DNA of 64,000 nt from Rotaria socialis (taxonomy: Eukaryota > Rotifera > Eurotatoria > Philodinida > Philodinidae): the NCBI GenBank assembly GCA_905331475.1, contig CAJNYU010003079.1, positions 62,001 through 126,000 on the forward strand, given 5' to 3'. This document shows positions 13,101 to 23,221 of the stretch, in pieces (the first letter of the stretch is position 1; the number at the start of each line of letters is the position of its first letter). The position numbers were made by a program, and so were the translations under genes. Below the pieces are notes generated by a model. It saw only the letters and a list, made by a program, of their open reading frames with translations, was not told the DNA's origin and did not search any database.

Positions 13101-13410
13101 AGCAGCAACAGCGTCGGCTATGATTCGAAAAGATAAACAAATGGCAGTGGCAGCGACGACAACAAGTGAACGAAATGAATCAATGGCAATTATGTCCGAT
13201 GGTAAACAATCGAAACCTAATGAAAGCATTCGAGAGGAAGAAATGACAACAATTGAAGAAATAAATTTAAATGATAGTCAAACAAACAATGGGAGCGTAA
13301 TAGACGGTATGGAAAATTTACGTATGCTTGATGACGGTGCGGGCTCAATTGGAAATACACCAAGTCAACAAAGTTGGGATGATCTTGAAGATCTTATTGA
13401 CAATATGTAA
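10168..13410 (+). CDS. Uncharacterised invertebrate family protein with C2H2 finger; possible transposase ancestry
   Basis: Exons are 10168-10254, 10308-11167, 11228-11334, 11391-11613, 11670-12284, 12343-12444 and 12504-13410; all junctions keep frame and give 966 aa. Order: a short N-terminal segment, a basic lysine/serine-rich region with a probable coiled coil (about residues 150-240), a helical segment ending in SSLYYRLMP, then a long conserved core (about 315-700). The core contains VIINVDASG (D495), YNLDALVLVAQAPG (D522), VVERR (E540) and ILPHDHFGTH. A C2H2 finger follows (C778, C781, H794, H798), then an acidic tail. I recognise the core as an invertebrate family often seen in many copies. 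The spaced D/D/E residues in a beta-strand context suggest an RNase H-like or transposase-derived fold, but this is inference. The gene starts 266 bp after psma2 on the same strand. Confidence 0.8.
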
Positions 13411-14111
13411 ATGTAATTTGTTTTTCTTTTCGTTGCCGTATATTACTTGTCATGGTTGTTGTTTTTTTTTGTAAACTTTTTCAATATTTTACTCATAATA
13501 CTATGACTACCTTTTTTTTTCGTTTCAAATTTTCATGTTTATTAATAATTTATTTCTTGTAGTTGTTTTGTTTTTGTTGTTACTAGTGGTAAAAACACCA
13601 AAAGACGTGATTTAAAAATTTTCTAGATTGCTGTTTGTGCACATTGTTTCTTTTGAACGATTTGTTTTTTTGTGAATAAAAACTTTTGGAAATTTTCATT
13701 TGATAAACATACTATTTGCAAGTTTTAAAATTCATTTATGTTGAAATTTCATTATTCTTGAATGTTTTAATTGCCTCAAGCTTTTTATAGATGAGCATAG
13801 ACTTGAACTCTCTTATTAATGCATGTTTATAGGCATGATATAAGAGCAAATCTTTTTTGGCGGTTGGTTATGCTTCCTTGTATTTTATTTGTTAATCATA
13901 TAGATTTCTAGTAATTTAGTTAGATATGCTTAATAGAACAATTATTTGATAGAAAATAATATATCTGGAAACGTACAAATTTAAACGGAGAAACGGCGTA
14001 GAAAATATGTGCATCATTTATTGAATTCAACAGATTTGAATGAATTTATTGTTGATGAAGAAGCAAAATTCGCTAGGACGAAAACAAAAAAATAATGAAA
14101 GTCAAATAGTT
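13411..14111. other. Convergent 3' region
   Basis: Lies between the 3' ends of the plus-strand gene ending at 13410 and the minus-strand gene ending at 14112. T-rich tracts and aataaa near 13675 fit 3' UTR and polyadenylation signals. No exon was seen. Confidence 0.5.
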
Positions 14112-17100
14112 CTATCCCGTAAATGGTGTTATATGTGAGCGACGACAATGTGGAAGATAATAATTATGATTATCACCAGATGAAGATTCAGGTGATGTTA
14201 AATCATCTTGAATAGTTGTTGCATGATTTGGTGGATATGAAGAACGGTGGTATAAATTTAGATCGATAGCTGAATCTTCTGTTGCCGAACTATTTTGAAG
14301 AGAAATTCGTGAATTAATGGGCTTTTTATTTAATAACAAAAGTGACTGCTTTCGCATAGGTGGTGGTGGAGCAGCACTTTCGCCTCGTAGCACCGGCTCC
14401 AAAAATGAAAAATCCATTGGTTCAATAACATCAGATGTTTGACAGTGTGATTCGTTTGAATTAATTAAATCTTTCACGGGCATGAATTGATGTTGTGTTA
14501 ATTTTGGTAACGAAGTATTTTCAATTGACTTTGGTGGCCGTGGTTGAGTTACTTCCAAGCGAGGAGAACTACTGCGACGTCGAAGTCGACCTGATGAATT
14601 CATATGTGTCGGTGATGGTAGCATAGGTGGAATTATTGGTGGCCTATCGTCTGGCTTCTCTAGTACGATTTGAACAAATGATTCGAGTGGATCATCGATC
14701 GATTTAGTTATTACATCAAATGGTGTCATGAGTTCAAAAGGAATCTTAGGTGGAAATGGTGTTGTTGGAATGCGACCATCGTAAATGGTGACTTGACGTT
14801 TTTGTTCATCATAAGATGAACTTGATAACGATGATTCATTTGAATTAGCTGTGGCCGAACGTAAATAAAGTGAACCACTGACACCATTTGGTGCAAGTTG
14901 TACACTTGGATCGGGTTGACCACAATGCGATGCACGACGAGCTGATCCAATAAAACATTGAACAGTCGACGATGCTGTACGCATCATTGAGCTTGTTGAA
15001 TCCAAAATTATGTTGAACGAAGAATTTTTTCGTTTTAACATGCACGGTTCATTGCCAATAGGCTCACCTGGATGATGATAATAACGATAGGTATATGGAC
15101 GGCGGGCTGATGCAGGATACGGACCATCAGAAAGACGCCGTTGTTCTGCCTAAATAATATCATTGCATATTTTACGTGTTTTATTCAGTCTTGTTTTTTT
15201 TTCTTCGGATGTTTAAATTTTTGCATATAGTTATTTGTAAGTTATGAATTATATAGAATATTTTTACTTAAATTGCAACAACAAAATAATACGGAATTTC
15301 CACTATTGAGAAAAATTCTTCTATCAAATTAATCTCGTTTTCCCTATACATCGAATGTTCGTTCAGGAAACACTAGGATAGCCGTTGTTATAAACTTTAA
15401 TTGAAATTTATATTTTACTTATACTATGAAAATATTCTCCGTTCTATCAAGATTTAATTATCATATAATCAATGAAAACATACAAAAAGTCTATTTTCTA
15501 AAAACTTTTCTTCATTGACGCGTAAATGATACATTCATCAGATGACGTTTAAGTATCTATCTCTATTTCCTTTTCTTTTTCGATCTATTGACGATCTTGA
15601 GACGTCAAAAAGAAAAAAGAGTTTAAATCACAACTAACAGATCTGTTGTAATGGTGTTCTGAGGCCTAGATGTATATTATAACAAAAACTACTGAATCCA
15701 TATCCTTCCTATTTTCTACATCGCTCGTTTTTTTTTATTTCGCACTTCTCAAATTTTCTCATAATTACAAAATGATTATACTAATGATAGTTTTTTAGGT
15801 AGTATGAGAAAGTTTTAAATCTATATGTATATAATTGACCCTGAACACGTCATAAGGCTGCATGCAAATAGATATACTTAGCATAGAGAATAAAAACTAT
15901 TTATATTTTCTAAGAAAACATGTTTCTCATAAGAATTGAGTATTCATTTATTCTAATGAGTAAAATGTGTTCCTTTCTTCATAATTTCTATAGCAACACT
16001 TTTAAAATCTGAATTACTATTACTGATTCACCGGCACTGTTTGCCATCTAATGACTATTAGTCACGAATAGACATGCACCGGTACAGTTGGACTGGGTTA
16101 TCGGTTCGACTGGGTACCCAGTTAGGCTGGGTTTACAATATCACTGAGCATCCAGTAAATTGATCCAACTTTGATCCTATAATCATTAATTTTGCTTGAC
16201 TATACCAAAATTGCTTGAATAAAATAATTCTAATGGACGATACAGAGAAGTCGAAAAAGCGAGTGGCGTTAAGCTGACTTATTGCGCAAAAGTATTTTTT
16301 GGGAAAAACTATGTGATGCTGACTTTTTAAACATAGTCTATCTATCCGGTAGCTTTATTTTGCTAGAAACCACTTTCAAATTTTTTACCCCTGTACCTCC
16401 CCACAGGAATTTGAAAATTTTGTCTTTTAAAGTAACTAGGAATATCAGGTCAATCACGCTGATCACAAATATCACCATCGTAAGTCTCAGAAATGTTATT
16501 CTAGATTATATTTTCAACTTTTTGATTTTTTTCAAATTCCTGTCGGAAAGTACAGGGGTTAAAAATTTGAAAGCAGTTTCTAGCAAAATAAAGTTATCAG
16601 ATAGGTAACCCACATGTCGAAAAAGTCAACACCACACAGATTTTTCGTAAAAATACTGTTGTACAATAAGTCAGCTTAACGCCACTCGCCTTTTCGATCT
16701 CTCTGTATCTTTCATTAGAATTATTTTATTTAAGCAGTTTTGGTATAGCCAAGCAAAATTTATGATTATAGGATCAAAATTGGATGAATTTATCGAATGT
16801 TCAGTGATAATGTAAACCCAGACGAAGTGGACGCCCAGTCAGACTGAGTTTCCGGTCGGACTGGGCCTGGTGCATGTCTAGTCGCGAACATTTAAGGAAT
16901 TCATTCAAAAATAATCAGCTAAAGTGTAATTCCGGTTTCACACTGTAACAATTATTTTGTTTCTTTGTATATAACGTGTCCCAGTTTTTTTTTTCAAAGA
17001 CATTCTCCCTATGGCGAAGTTTCTTCTTAATAATTTCGCAGAATAAACCATTTACATATGCTACCACAATTCTTTCTTAACATACAAGTATGTTGTCCTA

Positions 17101-17194
17101 TTGAAAGTGTACTTACATTAAAAGGATTGTTATCTTCGGTCCTATCTGAATAGCCTAAAAAATTGGCAAACTCAGATAATCGTCGGCGATTCAT
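14112..17194 (-). CDS. Unrecognised serine/proline-rich protein
   Basis: Two minus-strand exons: 17194-17117 (26 codons starting MNRRRLSEFANFLGY) and 15149-14112 (345 codons plus stop), both phase 0, giving 371 aa. Exon 1 ends at a consensus gtaagt; exon 2 begins after tatttag and reads AEQRRLSDG. The protein is rich in Ser and Pro, with SSSSP-type clusters, PFPPKIPFELMTPFD, RPPIIPPMLPSPT and a PPPP run. It has no membrane segment, recognised domain or catalytic motif, and is probably a largely disordered adaptor or regulatory protein. RRLS and RRSS-type sites could be phosphorylated by basophilic kinases (inference). I do not recognise the family. The 1967-bp intron contains the hAT-like palindrome at 16069-16880. 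An alternative first exon may lie at 20781-20620. Confidence 0.68.
16061..16888. mobile_element. Palindromic hAT-like non-autonomous element
   Basis: The body at 16069-16880 (812 bp) begins TAGACATGCACC and ends with the exact complement of those 12 bases. The flanking octamers gtcacgaa (16061-16068) and gtcgcgaa (16881-16888) differ at one base, fitting an aged 8-bp target-site duplication as made by hAT transposases. The arms are long imperfect inverted repeats covering nearly the whole element. For example, the block near gagtggcgttaagctgactta (left, about 16261) recurs inverted near 16665-16690. No transposase frame is present. It sits in the intron of the 14112-17194 gene. Confidence 0.85.
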
Positions 17195-17979
17195 CGTTAC
17201 GTGTTATATTCAATTGATGTTATATAACGAGAGGTCGATTTTATTGTAATAATATATATATACCATTGTTTTAGAGAATGAATGATGATGAGAAAAAAAA
17301 ACCAGAATATATATATTTAAAATCAAAGAGGAAAGGATCATTCATTGTATCCTGTCTTTTGCATTTATGACTTTTCTTTTCAGTAAATGAGATACTAGTA
17401 TGACTGACTTGCATCGCGTTAAGTGTTAGAAAAAGAAAAAAGTTCGTGTAAAAGAAAAAGAATAGATCTAATAATTTTTTCCATTTCTCTTTTCTTCTCT
17501 TCTTCTCCGATAGTTAATTCTTTCTCTACTGTCATATTTCATATAGTTGTGTTTTAAGTGCTCGTAGTCAGCATGAAAACATTCAACTATGAGTGTGTTC
17601 ATAAGTAACTACTCTATGATAACAAATATGTTTTTCCATGTTGATATAACTTTTATACTTGTGTTAACTTCAACAGATAGAAAAATCCTATGAGTTATCA
17701 CAGCATCATATGTTTTTGCTTTTCGATATTAGATTAAATTAGCGATGTCTACAAATTATTTTCTCTTTGAAAAGATAAGACAACAAATTTAATTAACGTA
17801 TGCGGTGGCGTGAATTATAATAATCAAATAATTAACTTTAGTAAAAATATGTTGTCATCCCTACGGGTGACTTACGTCTCGTCTCACCTCTGCCGAACGC
17901 CGGTAAATGTTACCGGGTGCTCGGAAATGAATTCTATTCGTAAAAATTTATGGTGGGAGTTCGTAAACACCTATGCGTC

Positions 17980-18306
17980 GGAGATCGTAATAGACAGCAG
18001 GAAGATCTTAATGTGTTTATCAGATATTCGGAGTAGAGTATTTTTGCTATATTTAATGTAACACCTGGAGATCGTAATAAACCCCGTCGGTGGTTCAGAA
18101 GTAAATTCCAAGGGTACTTAAACGTGGAGTTTGAAAAAGAATTTATAAGGATATTGTAATTGATATAAAGACTTTCTGCTCTGATGAACAACAATAGATC
18201 GCATTTTTGATTACACCCATGATTATATAAGTAGACGATTATTTTTTCTTTGCCTATAATCCTTGTGCTGTCGTCTCAGAAGTTGTTTCTAAGGGTATAA
18301 GTTGAT
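17980..18306. repeat. Diverged local repeats sharing GGAGATCGTAA
   Basis: GGAGATCGTAA occurs at 17980-17990 and 18067-18077 on the plus strand. It recurs inverted at 18850-18860 and direct at 19026-19036. A second pair of related segments, cagaagtaaattccaaggg (from 18098) and cagaagttgtttctaaggg (from 18278), lies in the same interval. This suggests remnants of a degraded repeat family. Confidence 0.6.
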
Positions 18307-18341
18307 TAAAAACCAACAGTTGTCGAAAGCAACAACTGATC

Positions 18342-18521
18342 ATGCTGCTCCTAAATCTTACTTTACGTTCAACTCCAATATTGAACCGTCTTAGAGTTAG
18401 ACCCAGCGATCATACTACTGCTGCTTCGTCTTCATCTCAATCTGATCTCATTGCTTCAACATCGAAAAATAAACAAATAGCCAGGTTCAAAAAACGTTTA
18501 CATTCATCGAAGAAGAAATAG
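18342..18521 (+). CDS. Short possible terminal exon (59 codons), doubtful
   Basis: An open frame of 59 codons from ATG 18342 to TAG 18519-18521. It encodes a serine-rich stretch (HTTAASSSSQSDLIAS) and a lysine/arginine-rich end (FKKRLHSSKKK). The composition looks like a disordered protein tail rather than random AT-rich translation, so it could be a last exon or a small gene. No convincing upstream exon, splice acceptor or homologue was recognised. Confidence 0.22.
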   Translation: MLLLNLTLRSTPILNRLRVRPSDHTTAASSSSQSDLIASTSKNKQIARFKKRLHSSKKK

Positions 18522-18849
18522 AACGATGATGTACATTAACACTAGAGGCATGAATATATATGTATTTATTTTCTTTCAATAAAGCGAGCATCTTGTAGCA
18601 GAAAGTATTGAAGGAATAATAATAATAATAACTAATACTATAAAGTTATTATAGTAAACAGAAGTGCAATCGTAGTAGCTTGAATCCGCCGAAACGTTGA
18701 CTATACGTGATTCTAGGTTGCGACTATAGCGTATTACTTCATATTTTCTTACAGAGAAACAAAACCTGAACATACTTGCGAAAATCGTGTCGTCTTTTTT
18801 TTATTACGGTTTCCATGCCGTTGTCGTTACGAACATCCGGACATTCTGA

Positions 18850-19036
18850 TTACGATCTCCAGTCAAGTTTTGATGTTTATAAAGAGAAACATTTGCGTGG
18901 AGTTCGGAATCAATTCTGAAAATAGCTTTTTCAATGGTTATATCCTATGAAAAAGTTATTGTCAGAATTGATTCCTAACTCCTGCACAGAGTTCATTCCG
19001 GACAGCACTCTCTTTTTTCATGTCAGGAGATCGTAA
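18850..19036. repeat. Imperfect inverted repeat (hairpin-forming)
   Basis: Outer ends are ttacgatctcc (18850-18860) and ggagatcgtaa (19026-19036). Inner arms, around 18893-18931 and 18948-18985, share gaatcaattctga and ctttttca in opposite orientation. About 187 bp in total, with no coding content; likely a small MITE-like remnant. Confidence 0.7.
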
Positions 19037-20619
19037 ACATATTATTTTACCAGAGTTCGTGAAAAAGAAATGAGACGAAGTGTCATTTTCCCATTCGTGC
19101 ATAAGCGTGTGTCACTCATAAATTCTGTTTTGGGTTTTGCAAGTAGGTTGTCAATAGTTAATAAAAAAAAAGAGAAATGACGCGTTTCTTGTAGCATATG
19201 AGAACTGTCACGCATACGCACATATATTGATATATGTGAACCACTAACTTACAAGTTTTGAACCGGATAAATCACACTGCTTCGATTTTTTGTTTTCTTT
19301 CTTCTGATCTAAATTAAATCGATTTGTAACGAGAAAAGAAATCAGTGCGGGGACCAATTTTTCTTTTCCTTTTTAGAAGCATGCATAATTATTTATTTAT
19401 ATACACTGTTCCATCGTTATCTATGCAGATGAGCGATCTGGTACCCCTAGTTTCTAAATAATGTGTTGAATAGACTTTTCAAGTCTATTCATATTTTGTA
19501 GAAAAAATACTGAAATCATATTGCTACAATATATCTATTCAATAGTCATGCAAATTTACTCTAGCATACAATATATTCTTGCTCCCAAAACAGACAAATT
19601 TTATAGTGTAGTACATACTATATATATATATATATTGCTGTCGATCGATCACTTTTCTCTATGGAATTGAAGTCTTGCTTATGGGAAGTATCGAGGCCTA
19701 ATGACAACTGAAAATTACTATGAAATTAACTATGTCATACGATCCATGAAATACATTCTCACATCATTTGAATATACTTGCCAGATTATTTGTTTTGATA
19801 TCACTTAGATTCGTAGCAGGAAAAGAAACAACTTGTATGATTTCGCGAAAGCACAAAACTTTGAGTGCATATATATTATTCAATAAAAACAAAAAAACAG
19901 AGCGTTATTCAAACTAATGTAAATATATATATAAAATGCACGTATGAAGTGATTGAATATTTTTTTACTGTTCATATATTTGTAAAATTAAATTAACAAT
20001 ATGACAATCTTAGGTTAATACAATTTTTTATTTAATATCTTTGTATTCAGATATATAAAGAAAAAGCATTGAAACACTTTATTAAATGAAACGCTTCTTA
20101 ATCATATATTGTTTTTTAAACAAAACCCCTGCAACTCATAAAAACTAATAATAAATTCATATTGCACGATGCCTTTCATAAGATCTATTCCGTATTTCTT
20201 TTGTTAATCTTCCTATTCTTTGCTTGACACATTTCTTTATTAGGCATTCGTATTTTAATATCTAATAAACTTACCGTAAGACTCTCTGGGCAATTTTCTT
20301 AATTTATTTTTGTATTATATCAAAAATGATGTGTAAGAATTGAGTAGAATCTCGAAAGAAGATTATTATCTTAATAAATCAAATCAAATAAAAAAAACGT
20401 TAATAAAAGTATTTCTTTCATCGCGTAGACGCAGACAATACATTGATTATTTAGTTTTTGTTCAATTTCAATCGGGCTTATTTTCTTTAATGTTTAATTT
20501 TTGTTTTTGACTTTATCGATGTTTTTTCAATTTTAATCTCGAACTTTTTTCTTATCAAAGGTTATTTAGTACTCAATCTATCAGTTATGAACGAACAATA
20601 TTTCAATGATAATGCATAC

Positions 20620-20781
20620 TTGATTGTCAAAATATAATGCAACATTAGGTTCGGATTTATAATGTACGTAAGAACAAGGAGGAACGAGTAAACGATCATC
20701 ACTATACGCAGGACCTCGATATTGATTGCTGTGATCATTATTGTTCGGTAATAATAATGATGATCTACTATTTGAAAACAT
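20620..20781 (-). CDS. Possible coding first exon (54 codons)
   Basis: Minus-strand frame from ATG 20781, including SNQYRGPAYSDDRLLVP and SYVHYKSEPNV, followed by a good donor gtatgc after 20620. The residue composition is protein-like and the exon ends in phase 0. It could therefore splice to the phase-0 acceptor at 15149 of the downstream minus-strand gene as an alternative first exon, or belong to an unmodelled gene. No acceptor precedes the normal first exon, so it cannot join there. Confidence 0.3.
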
Positions 20782-23221
20782 CGTCGAATAATTGTTTTGT
20801 TAGTTGAAGATGTGCGTACGTATAAGTGCCATGAAAGCTTCCTGTCTTGATTGCTAAGAAGAAGAAAAATGCTATTGAACGCACGAGGGCTCAGTATAAT
20901 ATAGCTATCTATAAATCACGATCAAGCAAATATAAATTATATAAGCTAAATGTAAAAGAAAACAAATTAATTAGAAATGCTGAGTTCTGCATTCAGCGTA
21001 TAATGAAACATCATTATCTGTTTCTAACACCAAATTTTCTTCTGCTTTTATTTTACTGTAGAAAATGTTTTTCTTTTCTCCTTTTCTTCTTTTAGTCTCT
21101 TTATAACTAGCACGTTTAGATATCGCCCATGTTGATAACAGAGCCTTTTCTCGTAGACACGAGCAGCAAATCACGTTCCTATTCACAGTATGGACTTCTT
21201 TTAATAATTTTCTATGGTTCATTGTTGAAGAAAATTTCTGAAGAACGCGCAAGAGAGCATTTCTTGCATATGGAAATTCTTACTATTCCTGAGAGTGATA
21301 AAATTGTCTATCTCTATTTAGTTTCATATTCATTATATTAGTTTTTCTTCTTCTTCTGTCAGTCTATTCCCTTATTGAGTTTTGCACCGAACTAGGGCAA
21401 GTAGCTCATCAGTGACTAGTTTGTCTTTTATTTTGATAGAACAACCGGAAATTAGGAAAAAGATGAAGAAAAAAATAACGAGTAGAAATTAATAGAATGT
21501 CTGATTTTTTTTTCTCGCTCTATTTTTTGCATAGTGTCGGTGATACATAATCATCATTAACCAAGTAACAGACCATATATCTGCCGAAAGTCTCTTGACT
21601 TTTTGACTTTTACACTTGTTGTTGAAAGTACTCGCGTCTTTTTTTTACACAAAGTCTCTCGTCGAGATTAATAATGATATAATGACCCAGTACAATAATT
21701 GAGCAATTCGTTGAAGAAGTTTTCAATCAATGGATCATGATGAGCTGTTTAAAAAAGACTTATCTCTAGAAAAAAAGAATTGAAAGCAAGAAAAAACATT
21801 AGGTCATACACATAAAAGAAAAAACTTCTATATGGCCAGGATACCATCTCTTTTGCTATCCTATGAATTTCACTGACGACAAATAAAAAAAGACTTAGAG
21901 AATAAAAAACAAAAACAAAAAAAACTAAGTGAAGGATGCATTCTTAACTAGTATTAAACATTTCTCACCATGCCAGCTGCACGGTAAACAAGATGACTCA
22001 TTTGATATTTATCCTTCGGGTTAAAACGAGTAACACGATATATTTTTGTTCAACTATTTCTCTCTACCATTACGATTATGATTCCATATATTTTTACAAC
22101 AGATAAATGTTAAATTATTTAACGCTGAAAGCTTTTTTTCCCCAATGGGATAAGATTGCATTTGAAAAAAAAGAGTTACACATTCATATTCTCATTTAGA
22201 AATGGAATAAAAGAAAATTTTGTTCTATTAAGGCTTGTTTAAATTTCTATCTTCAATAACTGAAACTTTTCATGTGCCTTATCCAGATTCCTGATTGTTT
22301 TTACACTGTTGCAAATCTTCCACATAGATTCCATTGCAAAATTAATAAACAAAACGTATTTTTTAATTCATTAACAGTGGGATTATATTAATATGGCCAT
22401 GAAATCATGCAAAATAACATCCTATTTGAGGTCTTCTACTGTCGGATGACATATAAAGTATGAGAATGTCACTGTTTTGCATATTTCTCAGCAGTGTCTT
22501 CACAGTTTGGAGCAATTTGTGTTTGATAAATTTCTCGTTTGATTTCCTGCAAATCTCCATCCTTTACTTGAACACAATAATATATATATATCATGTGTTT
22601 AATCTCAATGACATCAACTGATTAAGAATACATTTCCCTTTCGTCAGTGATTTTATCATTCTTTCTTTTTTAATCATGCAATATTTCGATCAATTATGAG
22701 TCTCAAACTAGTTCTAATGATGTTTTTTTTATTTACAAAAATCAGCTGATTCATTCATATATTCACAACTGGATAGATCTTTAATTGACGTACGATAATT
22801 TTTAACGAACTGATTAAATTGCTGACCCGTGCGAAGATCTAATCACATCGAGCAGTCAATCTCGAAAATAAGTGCACAAAAAAAACTTGATAAAAGAAAA
22901 ATTCGGAAAGTAACCTAATGTGAAATTTTAGAATAAGTTAGTTATAACTCAAGATGTATTCATAGTAAATCGACAATAGTAATTAGAAAGAAATAATCGA
23001 AAACAATTTTTTTTTATTTCATTGATCCTAGTCTGAATGATAGGATCGAACAATTTTCTTCAAGATTTGATGATTTTTTTTTCTACTGTAATTTTTACAT
23101 GAACAACTAGCAATCTGAAATTTCTAAGCACGTTTTTATCAATTACATCGTTAGACACACGGGAAACTGAAAAGAAAAATAGAAAATTTTCTATTGAAAA
23201 ATAAAAAAGAACCGGCAATGA

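Larger units (their letters stand above)
17195..23221. other. Gene-poor 6-kb region
   Basis: Long AT-rich stretch with no securely supported gene. It contains the GGAGATCGTAA repeats and hairpin at 17980-19036, a short plus-strand frame at 18342, a (TA)n run near 19620-19638 and a possible minus-strand first exon at 20620-20781. Elsewhere only short frames without codon bias or splice partners were seen. Confidence 0.5.

Noticed and set aside
12659..13229. 130- and 99-codon frames overlapping exon 7 of the C2H2-finger gene
   Set aside because: Shadows in other frames or strand of a real exon; composition is methionine/tyrosine- or serine-biased from AT-rich codons.
16282..16608. 108-codon plus-strand frame
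   Set aside because: Lies wholly inside the palindromic hAT-like element and straddles its two arms; it is a by-product of the inverted repeat and carries no transposase motif.
17694..17704. tatcacagc resembling the miR-2 family seed
   Set aside because: Only the first nine bases match and no stable precursor hairpin could be seen around it.
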